Notes: generated by a model from the letters alone, not told the origin. A stretch of DNA of 9,363 bases from Parcubacteria group bacterium (GCA_021731325.1 JAKFXP010000103.1:1-9363); one strand, 5' to 3'. Counted from the first letter of the stretch, positions 1 to 6,418 are shown. A program made the numbers and translations.

Positions 1-106
1 TGTATATCCCCCATCCCCCAAACATAGAACGTGACGTAATGCCTTCTATACCATCAAACAGGTCATGTACGACAAAATCATGAAATTCTTGGTCTTTTTT
101 CATCAT
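1..106 (-). CDS. TfoX N-terminal domain protein, N-terminal fragment (runs off left edge)
   Basis: This reading frame starts at one of two tandem ATG codons (minus strand, 104-106 or 101-103) and stays open to the window edge, giving 35 codons. Residues 25-35 contain R-S-M-F-G-G-W-G-I-Y, which matches the R-x-M-F-G-G-x-G-(I/L)-Y signature of the TfoX/Sxy N-terminal domain (PF04993). The preceding acidic/hydrophobic helix (residues 5-20) also fits the family. In Proteobacteria TfoX/Sxy regulates natural competence. Many short N-domain-only homologues elsewhere have no known role, so a competence function is inference. No Shine-Dalgarno site precedes the start. A TAGACT hexamer lies 8 nt upstream, suggesting a leaderless mRNA. 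The C-terminus is outside the window. The gene is divergent from glmS. Confidence 0.72.
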   Translation of the reverse strand, partial: MMKKDQEFHDFVVHDLFDGIEGITSRSMFGGWGIY

Positions 107-114
107 ATATCAAT

Positions 115-122
115 AGTCTACA
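115..122 (-). promoter_or_regulatory. Candidate -10 element for leaderless TfoX-like gene
   Basis: TAGACT (115-120 on the minus strand), preceded directly by TG, ends 8 nt before the first ATG (104-106). A transcript initiated from it would begin within a few nucleotides of the start codon. No -35 is visible; the expected -35 and spacer zone is a G-rich tract. Confidence 0.4.
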
Positions 123-146
123 CCCCCACCCCAACACACCCCAACA
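123..146 (-). repeat. G-tract cluster (C-rich on plus strand) with an 8-bp direct repeat
   Basis: On the plus strand there are C runs of 5 (123-127), 4 (129-132) and 4 (139-142). The octamer CCCCAACA occurs at 129-136 and again at 139-146, a 10-bp period. On the minus strand this puts three G runs just upstream of the TfoX-like gene's candidate -10. Three runs are one short of a canonical three-tier G-quadruplex. Confidence 0.6.
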
Positions 147-164
147 GGGTACCAAACAATATCT

Positions 165-193
165 TTGACAATATGTAAAATATATGCTATATT
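165..193 (+). promoter_or_regulatory. glmS promoter (-35, extended -10)
   Basis: A consensus -35 TTGACA (165-170) is followed by a 17-bp spacer and TATATT (188-193). A TG at 185-186 one base before the -10 makes it an extended -10. The predicted start of transcription is near 200, leaving a leader of about 50 nt. A small hairpin (204-209 with 214-219, loop TATC) lies in that leader. The leader is far too short to hold a glmS ribozyme. Confidence 0.8.
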
Positions 194-250
194 CGCCGTT
201 GGCCCGACCTATCGGTTGGAAACAGGTACATTAACAAAGAGGTAGAAATT

Positions 251-2089
251 ATGTGTGGAATAGCTGGCTTTATCGCAGCACCAAATTCAACAAACGGTCT
301 GGATACCGTTTTAACCTTACTCACCAACCAAGAGTATCGTGGATATGACTCCGCGGGCGTTGTGGGCATTGATCCTACAAACAATACCCTCGTACGGGAA
401 CGTACCTGTGATGGCGTCCGGGGTCTGGCTCAAATGACAGAGGGTTCGCATTTCCCGACGCACTGTTGCGTCATGATTGGCCACACTCGCTGGGCAACTC
501 ACGGAAAGCCGAGTATCCGCAATGCACACCCGCACATCTCGGAGGGGCTTGCAGTCGTACATAATGGCATTATCGAAAACCATGAAGTACTGCGCACGTT
601 TCTCATTGAAAAAGGGTACACGTTTACATCCGACACCGACACCGAAGTCATTGTGCATCTTACGCAATACCACCTGGTATGGAGCTCGCACGGCGACCTT
701 CTTACTGCCGTACAGCACACCGTTGATCAACTCGAAGGTGCGTTTGCGTTTGAGATTATTGCGGAAAGTGAGCCCGAGCATATTGTGGTGGCACGACGTG
801 GCAATCCACTCGTTATCGGTATTGGTGAAAACGTACTGCGAGGTGAGTTCTATATCGCCTCTGATGCCTTTGCACTGTCCTCACATACGACCCAGTACGT
901 CGTATTAAATGACAATGATATTGCGGACATAAGTCCACATGGGTACACCATATACGATACGGACGGCATGGAAGTCGTGCGTGAAATACGTACCTACAAC
1001 ATGCAGGAGCGTACGGGCAAAGGTGAGTATGCGTACTTCATGCTCAAAGAAATTTATGAGCAACCAGACGCAATGCGCAATACCCTCATGAAGTCCGTGG
1101 GAGTGAATGCATTTGGCCCTCATTCACCACGTATTTTTGAACACGTTGAACAGCTGCATATTGTTGCCTGTGGCACGAGTTACTACGCCGCCCGTACCGC
1201 ACAGCAGTGGTTTATCGATATGGGCATACCCTGCAATGTACATATGGCAAGCGAATATCGATATAGCAGGGTACTGGTACGTCCCGGAACCTTGTTTGTT
1301 GCCATATCCCAATCGGGAGAAACGGCAGACACCCTTGCGGCACTGCAAAAAGCAAATGGAAGTGCGTACCTTTCAACCTTAGGTATCTGCAACAGTGACG
1401 AAAGTTCATTGGTGCGCGCTGCAAACTACACCTTCATAACCCAAGCGGGACACGAGCAAAGTGTTGCTTCAACAAAAGCGTTTACTACGCAGTTGACCGC
1501 ATTGCGATTATTGGTACTTGCTATCACGCGCGCAAAAGGCTGGTGTGATGAAGATGCGTATATGGGAGAATTGTTTGCGATACCACAACGCATGGAACCT
1601 CTATTGGGACTCAATACGGTGATCCGTGAAGCAGCAAGGCGATATCTGAATGTGCAGAGTGCATTTTTTATTGGACGAGGAGATATGTATCCCATCGCTC
1701 TTGAAGGTGCTCTGAAGCTCAAAGAAATTGCGTATATCCACGCCGAAGCGTATCCTGCAGGTGAGCTCAAACACGGGCCCCTTGCACTCATTGATCCACA
1801 CATGCTCATCGTAGCACTGGTGACCGACGACGACATTACTGAAAAGACGCTCTCAAACGTACAGGAAGTAATTGCTCGTGGAGGACAAGTAGTACTCTTT
1901 ATTGAACAAGGAGTACTACCACCGGTCAGTGACTCGGTACACACCATCAATCTTGGATTGTTGCCCGGTATGTCTAAGCAATTTTTGACCACTATTGCAT
2001 TGCAACTATTTGCATACCATGTAGCGGATCTAAAAGGACTTGACGTTGACCGTCCGCGCAACCTCGCCAAAAGTGTGACCGTGGAATAA
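251..2089 (+). CDS. glmS: Glutamine--fructose-6-phosphate aminotransferase (isomerizing)
   Basis: GlmS converts fructose-6-phosphate and glutamine to glucosamine-6-phosphate and glutamate in the cytoplasm, the first committed step toward UDP-GlcNAc and cell-wall amino sugars. The 612 residues match the usual length of about 600-610. The N-terminal class-II glutaminase domain begins MCGIAGF, with Cys2 as nucleophile after Met removal, followed by HTRWATHG, NAHPH, HNGIIEN and a SDTDTE motif. Two SIS sugar-binding domains follow: CGTSYYAA, SQSGETADT and SVASTKAF in the first, and ALEGALKLKEIAYIHAEAY with GELKHGP in the second. The C-terminus DVDRPRNLAKSVTVE carries the conserved final Lys region. 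AAAGAGGT (236-243) is a good ribosome binding site. The gene is monocistronic between its own promoter and terminator, with no product-sensing ribozyme visible. Confidence 0.98.
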   Translation: MCGIAGFIAAPNSTNGLDTVLTLLTNQEYRGYDSAGVVGIDPTNNTLVRERTCDGVRGLAQMTEGSHFPTHCCVMIGHTRWATHGKPSIRNAHPHISEGLAVVHNGIIENHEVLRTFLIEKGYTFTSDTDTEVIVHLTQYHLVWSSHGDLLTAVQHTVDQLEGAFAFEIIAESEPEHIVVARRGNPLVIGIGENVLRGEFYIASDAFALSSHTTQYVVLNDNDIADISPHGYTIYDTDGMEVVREIRTYNMQERTGKGEYAYFMLKEIYEQPDAMRNTLMKSVGVNAFGPHSPRIFEHVEQLHIVACGTSYYAARTAQQWFIDMGIPCNVHMASEYRYSRVLVRPGTLFVAISQSGETADTLAALQKANGSAYLSTLGICNSDESSLVRAANYTFITQAGHEQSVASTKAFTTQLTALRLLVLAITRAKGWCDEDAYMGELFAIPQRMEPLLGLNTVIREAARRYLNVQSAFFIGRGDMYPIALEGALKLKEIAYIHAEAYPAGELKHGPLALIDPHMLIVALVTDDDITEKTLSNVQEVIARGGQVVLFIEQGVLPPVSDSVHTINLGLLPGMSKQFLTTIALQLFAYHVADLKGLDVDRPRNLAKSVTVE

Positions 2090-2112
2090 TCCGTTTAGAT
2101 TTTTACCTCTGT

Positions 2113-2141
2113 AAGCCGCATCCCCTGTGATGCGGCTTTTT
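2113..2141 (+). terminator. Intrinsic terminator of glmS
   Basis: A perfect 10-bp GC-rich stem AAGCCGCATC (2113-2122) pairs with GATGCGGCTT (2129-2138) around a 6-nt loop. It is followed by a T run ending at 2141. Confidence 0.92.
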
Positions 2142-2143
2142 GT

Positions 2144-2176
2144 ATACAAAAAGCTCCAGGTATACCTACCTGGAGC
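2144..2176 (-). terminator. Intrinsic terminator of the 383-residue gene
   Basis: A perfect 10-bp stem GCTCCAGGTA (2153-2162) pairs with TACCTGGAGC (2167-2176) around a 4-nt loop. On the minus strand it is followed by TTTTTGTATACA. It sits back-to-back with the glmS terminator, so two convergent units are closed by two separate hairpins. Confidence 0.85.
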
Positions 2177-2190
2177 GTACTCATCGTATA

Positions 2191-3342
2191 CTACGTAATT
2201 TTTTTTGAAGAACCTTTCAGTGTTCCTATGTCGGGCATTTTATCAATGCGAACTAACGTCCTTGGTACGCTCACTGTTTTTTCTGCCGTTGGATCGTTCC
2301 CTTTTCCTTTTGGTCGACGTTTGTGAGCACTTCTCCAGTGAGGAGCTACTTCCCATCCACCCGAGGTGCCTTCTCGTGATCCTGATCCCCCGTGCACCCC
2401 TGCATCAAGCGTTCCCCAGCCTTCCACCACACACACATCTGTTTCTGAGACGAGTACTGGTGATTGTGTTGGTGCCGCACGATTAGTGTCCCGTTCCCAG
2501 CGAACCATGCCGGTACTTTTTTTGATACACGCCATTGATTGTAAGTAGACACACAAATTGTAGACGATACGTATCTGAGTCACGTCACCTTCCGGAAATC
2601 CTCCCGCACTCAATTGAGTAAAATAATCCTCAATTAATTGATCACGGTTGAGGGGTAACAAATACCCATCTTTTTCAAAGCCCGTAACGGCACTCATATT
2701 GGTGCGATACGTATCCATCACCCGTTTTAATACCTTTGGTAGTCGTCGTGCGTTGCCTTCGGTAATTTTGCTCAGTAACAATTTTTTTTCACCAGATGCG
2801 AGTGCTTGATATGAGAGAAGTGATACCGGAAAAAAAGAAAATGCAACCGTCGATTCACGTTCTTCCTCAGTAACCCGTTCAACGAGCAGCGTAGGGTAAT
2901 CACTCACCAGTATCATACCTACGTCAGATCCATTACCGTCGGTGTCGGGTACGGTATTGCACTGTATCCCAAACGCCTTGAGAGGAAACACGAGGTCAGA
3001 AATCCGCATCGTGCCAAATGACACCTTGCTAAACATTGCCTGCATACTGGGCGAAAGTCGATACACCCGCTTGCCGTGCGTAATCCACGAGGTAAGCATT
3101 GAGGAAATACCATACGGCATTCCCCACATCACTTGGTTCGTGGTAAAAAAGGTAAACCGACCATTGTCGAACCTATCGCCGAGGCGATATCGCAGTACAT
3201 ATGATCGAAATTCTGACCAATGACGAACCGGGCCACATGGTTCTCGATTTTCCAACAACGCTTTGACCTGCCCGATAAACATAATGTCTTCCCATGCACG
3301 AAGCGCTTGTTCAAAGATTGTCGCACTATTTCTGATACTCAT
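2191..3342 (-). CDS. Uncharacterised protein, 383 aa, with basic HWR-type C-terminal tail
   Basis: I do not recognise the main body. The start is secure: GAGGAG (3351-3356) lies 8 nt before ATG 3340-3342. No signal peptide or membrane segment is visible, so it is probably cytoplasmic. Residues 1-300 look like a globular mixed alpha/beta protein with acidic stretches around 160-170. Residues 305-330 form a Gly/Ser-rich linker. Residues 330-365 read W-E-V-A-P-H-W-R-S-A-H-K-R-R, a Lys/Gly-rich stretch, then R-T-L-V-R-I. As I recall, this resembles the PH-x-R-x-x-H-x-R-R tail that ends many uncharacterised phage, plasmid and chromosomal proteins, some of them annotated AcrVA2-like. That link is from memory and weak. 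A run of eight A's precedes the TAG stop. The gene is monocistronic with its own promoter and terminator. Confidence 0.85.
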   Translation of the reverse strand: MSIRNSATIFEQALRAWEDIMFIGQVKALLENREPCGPVRHWSEFRSYVLRYRLGDRFDNGRFTFFTTNQVMWGMPYGISSMLTSWITHGKRVYRLSPSMQAMFSKVSFGTMRISDLVFPLKAFGIQCNTVPDTDGNGSDVGMILVSDYPTLLVERVTEEERESTVAFSFFPVSLLSYQALASGEKKLLLSKITEGNARRLPKVLKRVMDTYRTNMSAVTGFEKDGYLLPLNRDQLIEDYFTQLSAGGFPEGDVTQIRIVYNLCVYLQSMACIKKSTGMVRWERDTNRAAPTQSPVLVSETDVCVVEGWGTLDAGVHGGSGSREGTSGGWEVAPHWRSAHKRRPKGKGNDPTAEKTVSVPRTLVRIDKMPDIGTLKGSSKKIT

Positions 3343-3391
3343 TCCCCGTTCTCCTCTGTTACTGATGGTATGTAAAGAATATTCCAGGTTG

Positions 3392-3420
3392 ATTGTAACA
3401 CAATTTATTGATTATGTACA
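3392..3420 (-). promoter_or_regulatory. Candidate promoter for the 383-residue gene
   Basis: On the minus strand TGTACA (3415-3420) is followed by a 17-bp spacer and TACAAT (3392-3397), with an extended TG one base before the hexamer. Transcription would start near 3385, giving a leader of about 40 nt that contains the GAGGAG ribosome binding site. Confidence 0.5.
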
Positions 3421-3438
3421 TATCAAGCAACAGGGGTA

Positions 3439-3468
3439 TTGACAATTTGGTATATGTTGTTGTAAAAT
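3439..3468 (+). promoter_or_regulatory. Promoter for the 171-residue gene
   Basis: A consensus TTGACA (3439-3444) is followed by an 18-bp spacer and TAAAAT (3463-3468). Initiation near 3475 excludes the in-frame TTG at 3473 as a start codon and supports the ATG at 3524. Confidence 0.7.
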
Positions 3469-3480
3469 AAATTTGGGTAC

Positions 3481-3504
3481 CGTTTGCGCCTATTTTTGCA
3501 AACG
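3481..3504 (+). promoter_or_regulatory. 5' leader hairpin before the 171-residue gene
   Basis: CGTTTGC (3481-3487) pairs perfectly with GCAAACG (3498-3504) around a 10-nt T-rich loop. It forms the start of a leader of about 50 nt that has no clear Shine-Dalgarno site, so it may influence translation or mRNA stability. This role is inference. Confidence 0.45.
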
Positions 3505-3523
3505 ACACAGCGAGTATACACTG

Positions 3524-4039
3524 ATGAATACTACCGAAGATTTTTACACTGTTCTTTTCAATGAATTAACGCAAGAAATGGCAACGACACAACCCGATGA
3601 GAGCACCCTCCATCCTCTCCGCGACGGAGAGATTGTCCGCGGCATCCTTTCTGACGATTTGCGTCGATTGTATACCGTAAAGGAGAAATGCGCGGCATTG
3701 TTTTTTTCTGCACAGGAAGCACTGCACAACAATACGATTGCACCCTGCCCCCAAGTACTGCGAGAGTCCCTCGTAGCATACATGCGTCGATACAACATCC
3801 TCAAACATATGTTTTGGGATGGTGTTGAATCACGATACCACGTGCGTACCGAGTCGATTGGCATTCGTTCGGGATGGCGCGTCGTAGAAATGCCCGACAC
3901 CATGGAATCCGATATCCAGGCTGGATTTGTCTTTGTTACTATGGGCACCGTACAGGAAATCACTGAGAGATTTTGGGAAACGGAAGAGGGTGAATCTGAA
4001 ACCCCTACGGCAAACGATGCTATAGAGGCACTGCATTAG
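3524..4039 (+). CDS. Uncharacterised protein, 171 aa
   Basis: I do not recognise this protein. It is probably cytoplasmic: there is no signal peptide or membrane segment. It starts MNTTEDFYTVLF and has a helix-rich centre with many charged residues around residues 40-110, including a K-E-K-C-A-A-L-F-F segment and a Y-M-R-R-Y-N segment. A beta-like stretch I-G-I-R-S-G-W-R-V-V-E-M follows, then an acidic C-terminal tail. ATG 3524 is chosen over the in-frame TTG 3473 because the promoter places the transcript start at about 3475. No good Shine-Dalgarno site precedes it. It stands alone, between a divergent promoter region and a strong hairpin. Confidence 0.82.
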   Translation: MNTTEDFYTVLFNELTQEMATTQPDESTLHPLRDGEIVRGILSDDLRRLYTVKEKCAALFFSAQEALHNNTIAPCPQVLRESLVAYMRRYNILKHMFWDGVESRYHVRTESIGIRSGWRVVEMPDTMESDIQAGFVFVTMGTVQEITERFWETEEGESETPTANDAIEALH

Positions 4040-4052
4040 TACCTGAAACCAC

Positions 4053-4084
4053 ATACCCCCACTGCATATTTGCAGCGGGGGTAT
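4053..4084. terminator. Strong hairpin between convergent genes, lacking a T tract
   Basis: ATACCCCC (4053-4060) plus CTGCA (4062-4066) pair with TGCAG (4071-4075) plus GGGGGTAT (4077-4084). This gives 13 pairs interrupted by one A/C mismatch, with a 4-nt loop. Neither strand has a run of T's after it, so it may act as a 3'-end stabiliser or an atypical terminator for the convergent genes on both sides. Confidence 0.5.
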
Positions 4085-4106
4085 TGCACTCTCGTATCTC
4101 TCTCGA

Positions 4107-4697
4107 TTATTTTTTTGCTTTTTTTGCAATCTTTTTCTTGATTGGCGTCACTTTTTTTGCATGCTTCACTACTACTCGCGCTAGCTTTTTTGGCGCTTCT
4201 TCACGAAGAGTTACTGGAGTGTGCGTGGGAGCAGCAATTCCTTCTGCCGTATCGAGGAGTGTGAGGATGCGTGTTACCTTACTCTCAAGACTAACTAATT
4301 GACGTTGCACGTCCAACAGTACACCACTTTCTTTTGATGGTGTCGGTGTTTCGTACCGATGGGGAGCGTCGCGTTGTGGACGATATTCTCGATGAGCATC
4401 TGCACCTGATCGGTCTCCACCACGAAATTCATGACCACCCGACTGATCTTTGTTCGCAAAACAATCACGACAAAATACGGGCTTATCACCCGATGGACGG
4501 AACGGAACTTCGCACGCCTTGTGGCACGAAGAGCACGTGGCGGGAAAAAGCTCCCGACGTTCAGAGAATCGGTCAGTACCACCACGTTCACGTCCTCCTC
4601 CAAACGATCCCCCTCCCCGCTTTGCACCACCAAACGCTGGACGCCCTCCTCCACTCGCCCCTCCTTTTCGAAAGCCCTCTTTTTTGAAATTATTCAT
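4107..4697 (-). CDS. Gly/Arg-rich protein with CxxC-x17-CxxC zinc ribbon and Lys-rich tail
   Basis: This 196-residue protein has four visible parts. Residues 1-48 are Gly/Arg/Lys-rich and RGG-like. A zinc ribbon follows, with Cys55, Cys58, Cys76 and Cys79 spaced exactly CxxC-x17-CxxC and an extra Cys62 inside. Residues 126-149 form an amphipathic heptad-like helix (V-L-L-D-V-Q-R-Q-L), and a strongly basic tail of Lys/Ala/Val runs from about 165. The ribbon matches a family common in CPR genomes. Nucleic-acid binding is the likely role but is inferred only from composition. The start is set at ATG 4695-4697. An upstream in-frame GTG (4718) lies upstream of the -10, so it cannot be in the mRNA. 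No Shine-Dalgarno site is present, and the message looks leaderless. It is divergent from the peptidase gene. Confidence 0.9.
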   Translation of the reverse strand: MNNFKKEGFRKGGASGGGRPAFGGAKRGGGSFGGGRERGGTDRFSERRELFPATCSSCHKACEVPFRPSGDKPVFCRDCFANKDQSGGHEFRGGDRSGADAHREYRPQRDAPHRYETPTPSKESGVLLDVQRQLVSLESKVTRILTLLDTAEGIAAPTHTPVTLREEAPKKLARVVVKHAKKVTPIKKKIAKKAKK

Positions 4698-4706
4698 AGT
4701 GGAGTG

Positions 4707-4715
4707 AGTATACCA
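4707..4715 (-). promoter_or_regulatory. Extended -10 promoter for leaderless zinc-ribbon gene
   Basis: On the minus strand TGG-TATACT forms an extended -10 ending 9 nt before the ATG. No -35 is visible. The 13-mer around it differs at one base from that before the LRR gene at 7587. Confidence 0.6.
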
Positions 4716-4794
4716 CACCCGTACCTACCATATCTTACCGTTTATGTGTTCTTTTAGGATTTACCACAACAAGTAGATTGCTCGCATCTCCATT

Positions 4795-4822
4795 TTGACG
4801 ATTTGAATAGACGCGTTATGCT
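4795..4822 (+). promoter_or_regulatory. Promoter of the zinc peptidase gene
   Basis: TTGACG (4795-4800) is followed by a 16-bp spacer and TATGCT (4817-4822). The -10 ends 11 nt before ATG 4834, so the leader would be only about 0-5 nt. Confidence 0.6.
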
Positions 4823-4833
4823 GTACGTCTACT

Positions 4834-5655
4834 ATGGCTAACTGGGATACTCTAGAAACACAAGGTGAGATTGAAGACCGGCGCGGCTCATCGGTGCGGC
4901 GTGTCGGGAGCGTAGGTCTGGGAGGTATCGCCCTTGTTCTTCTTGTTGGATATCTCCAGACCGGTACCATTGATGTAGGTACCGTATTACATATCCTTTC
5001 CGAAACACCCTCGGCACCCCAGGAAGTGGATACGGGGGCATTTGCAGGAAAAGACACGTACGAGTCTTTTGCAGCAACCGTCCTCGGCGCCACCACTCAG
5101 GCATGGGAAGCCCACTTTTCCGCGATGCATATGACGTATACACCACCACACTTCGTCCTCTTTCGTGGAGGTACCGATTCTGGGTGTGGTGGCGCCTATT
5201 CGGACGTCGGCCCTCATTATTGCCCCCAAGATCAGACGATATATCTCGACGAAACTTTTTTTGAACTCTTGCAAGAGAAATTTGGAGCTACGGGTGATGT
5301 AGCACAAGCCTATGTAATTGCCCACGAAGTGGGACACCATGTGCAAACCCTTCTTAAGATAGAGCAAGTGTCTATTGCGCAAGAATTACAGGCAGACTGC
5401 TTTGCAGGACTCTGGGCACACGCTATCAAAGACGAACAGGTATTAGAGCCTGGTGAAATACAAGAAGCAATCGACGCAGCGGCTGCGGTTGGTGATGACC
5501 ATATTCAAAAAAAGACCACGGGGGAGGTAGATCGTGAGACGTGGACTCATGGATCTTCAAAAGAACGTGTCGCTGCATTTGAACAAGGGTATGCTCGGGG
5601 AGACTTTTCTCTATGCGCCAGCCCGACTACCTATTCCTATCCAGCGACACAATAA
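4834..5655 (+). CDS. Membrane-anchored neutral zinc metallopeptidase (YpfJ/Zn_peptidase family)
   Basis: This 273-residue protein belongs to the neutral zinc metallopeptidase family PF04228 (E. coli YpfJ-like), a family of about 280-300 residues with no firmly established substrate. A soluble N-terminus (residues 1-27, with a charged D-R-R-G segment) precedes one membrane helix (about 28-43), so the catalytic domain should lie outside the cytoplasmic membrane. Family features include D-S-G-C-G-G, G-P-H-Y-C-P-Q-D and Y-L-D-E-T-F-F. The zinc motif is H164-E165-V-G-H168, and E184 in E-L-Q-A-D-C-F-A-G is the expected third ligand region. The active site looks intact. ATG 4834 is preceded by a -10 rather than a Shine-Dalgarno site. 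It is divergent from the zinc-ribbon gene. The 39-residue gene follows after 40 nt. Confidence 0.94.
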   Translation: MANWDTLETQGEIEDRRGSSVRRVGSVGLGGIALVLLVGYLQTGTIDVGTVLHILSETPSAPQEVDTGAFAGKDTYESFAATVLGATTQAWEAHFSAMHMTYTPPHFVLFRGGTDSGCGGAYSDVGPHYCPQDQTIYLDETFFELLQEKFGATGDVAQAYVIAHEVGHHVQTLLKIEQVSIAQELQADCFAGLWAHAIKDEQVLEPGEIQEAIDAAAAVGDDHIQKKTTGEVDRETWTHGSSKERVAAFEQGYARGDFSLCASPTTYSYPATQ

Positions 5656-5678
5656 ACCTATCGCAATTGCGGTATTCG

Positions 5679-5686
5679 TGTATACT
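5679..5686 (+). promoter_or_regulatory. Candidate -10 for leaderless 39-residue gene
   Basis: TATACT (5681-5686), with TG directly before it, ends 9 nt before ATG 5696. No convincing -35 is seen. The gene could also be read through from the peptidase gene, because no terminator separates them. Confidence 0.5.
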
Positions 5687-5695
5687 ATCTCTCAT

Positions 5696-5815
5696 ATGGC
5701 AAAAAGAGCATCAGGTGTTGGGAATAACAAAAAGTCGCGCTCAAAAAAGACCGCCAAGCGTCTCGCGATTAAAGCCGAGATGCTCGCAGTAAAAGCAAGC
5801 AAGCGACGAAAATAA
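5696..5815 (+). CDS. Small Lys/Arg-rich protein, 39 aa
   Basis: This short frame encodes MAKRASGVGNN and then a Lys/Arg/Ala-rich sequence ending KASKRRK. Fifteen of 39 residues are Lys or Arg, with a single acidic residue (Glu28). Residues 19-37 would form an amphipathic basic helix. I do not recognise a named family. It resembles small nucleic-acid-binding or ribosome-associated proteins only in composition. Support for it being real comes from three points: a -10-like element 9 nt upstream, a strong intrinsic terminator 22 nt after the stop, and no competing gene on either strand. It lacks a Shine-Dalgarno site. Confidence 0.72.
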   Translation: MAKRASGVGNNKKSRSKKTAKRLAIKAEMLAVKASKRRK

Positions 5816-5836
5816 GAGATTCTCAATAAAAACCGT

Positions 5837-5869
5837 AAAAACACCAAGGGGTATTATCTTGGTGTTTTT
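5837..5869. terminator. Intrinsic terminator, symmetric
   Basis: A perfect 12-bp stem AAAAACACCAAG (5837-5848) pairs with CTTGGTGTTTTT (5858-5869) around a 9-nt loop. The T run on each strand could make it work in both directions. On the plus strand it ends the peptidase/39-residue unit. Confidence 0.9.
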
Positions 5870-5892
5870 GTATACTGAGTGTATGCGAACTA

Positions 5893-5920
5893 TGTACAAA
5901 GATGTGATACGTGTTATAAT
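5893..5920 (+). promoter_or_regulatory. Promoter of the 150-residue membrane protein gene
   Basis: A perfect extended -10, TG-T-TATAAT, ends at 5920. TGTACA (5893-5898) sits at -35 with a 16-bp spacer. Transcription should start near 5927. Confidence 0.75.
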
Positions 5921-5965
5921 AGAAACCGGCTCCACTGTTCTTTTTTATTATCCTACGGAGGATAC

Positions 5966-6418
5966 ATGCAAACTTTGTTCTATTGTATTGATCAGCACGT
6001 CATCATTCTGCTACTTACACTCTTTTTTGTCATAGTGGTTGGTGTGCTCTTTGGTCTGTTTCGAAGACCTCGCACCCTTACCGCTTCCGAATGGGGAACC
6101 AAGCTACAGAAGGGAGATCTTGTTCCCTCTCATCATGTCGACGGAGATTCCAATTATCGCCACCTCACCAACCTGGCAAGAGGCCTTCGGGTCGCATACT
6201 GTGCACACGGCGAAGGTACCCGCGAAGTTATTGAACTCAAACTCCCCAACACAAACAAGAGTGCTTACGCATTTGATGCAGAGGGTGCTTTGGTGGGCAT
6301 TAAAATAGAAGAACCTCATTGGCTTCCAATCGCGTACCATGACCTGGATTCCAAAGATGCGTGTTGCATCCAACGAATGCGCAGACTCGTACGTCTAGCG
6401 CTCGGTATAGAATCGTAA
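5966..6418 (+). CDS. Uncharacterised single-pass membrane protein, 150 aa
   Basis: I recognise no family. The first ten residues are followed by one long hydrophobic helix (about residues 11-33, Ile/Leu/Val/Phe-rich). It ends in F-R-R-P-R, so the positive-inside rule predicts a cytoplasmic C-terminal domain of about 115 residues. That domain has alternating polar and hydrophobic stretches, a double Cys near the C-terminal end, and a basic C-terminal helix (R-M-R-R-L-V-R-L). ATG 5966 is chosen over the upstream in-frame GTG at 5879, which lies upstream of the promoter. GGAGG (5957-5961) is a strong ribosome binding site, though close at 4 nt. It is monocistronic, with its own extended -10 promoter and a bidirectional terminator. 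Confidence 0.85.
   Translation: MQTLFYCIDQHVIILLLTLFFVIVVGVLFGLFRRPRTLTASEWGTKLQKGDLVPSHHVDGDSNYRHLTNLARGLRVAYCAHGEGTREVIELKLPNTNKSAYAFDAEGALVGIKIEEPHWLPIAYHDLDSKDACCIQRMRRLVRLALGIES

Noticed and set aside
200..250. glmS ribozyme or riboswitch upstream of glmS
   Set aside because: The leader after the promoter is only about 50 nt and contains just a 6-bp hairpin; the glmS ribozyme is much longer.
1426..2070. Long antisense reading frame of 214 codons within glmS
   Set aside because: It lies wholly opposite the conserved second SIS domain, its translation is Ser/Cys/Arg-rich without family features, and no promoter or ribosome binding site is evident.
4695..4718. GTG start at 4718 for the zinc-ribbon protein
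   Set aside because: It lies upstream of the extended -10 (4707-4715), so it cannot be in a transcript made from that promoter.
4334..4757. Several plus-strand frames opposite the zinc-ribbon gene
   Set aside because: They arise from the Gly/Arg-rich codons read in reverse (Pro/Ala-rich products). The minus-strand gene has an intact zinc ribbon and its own promoter.
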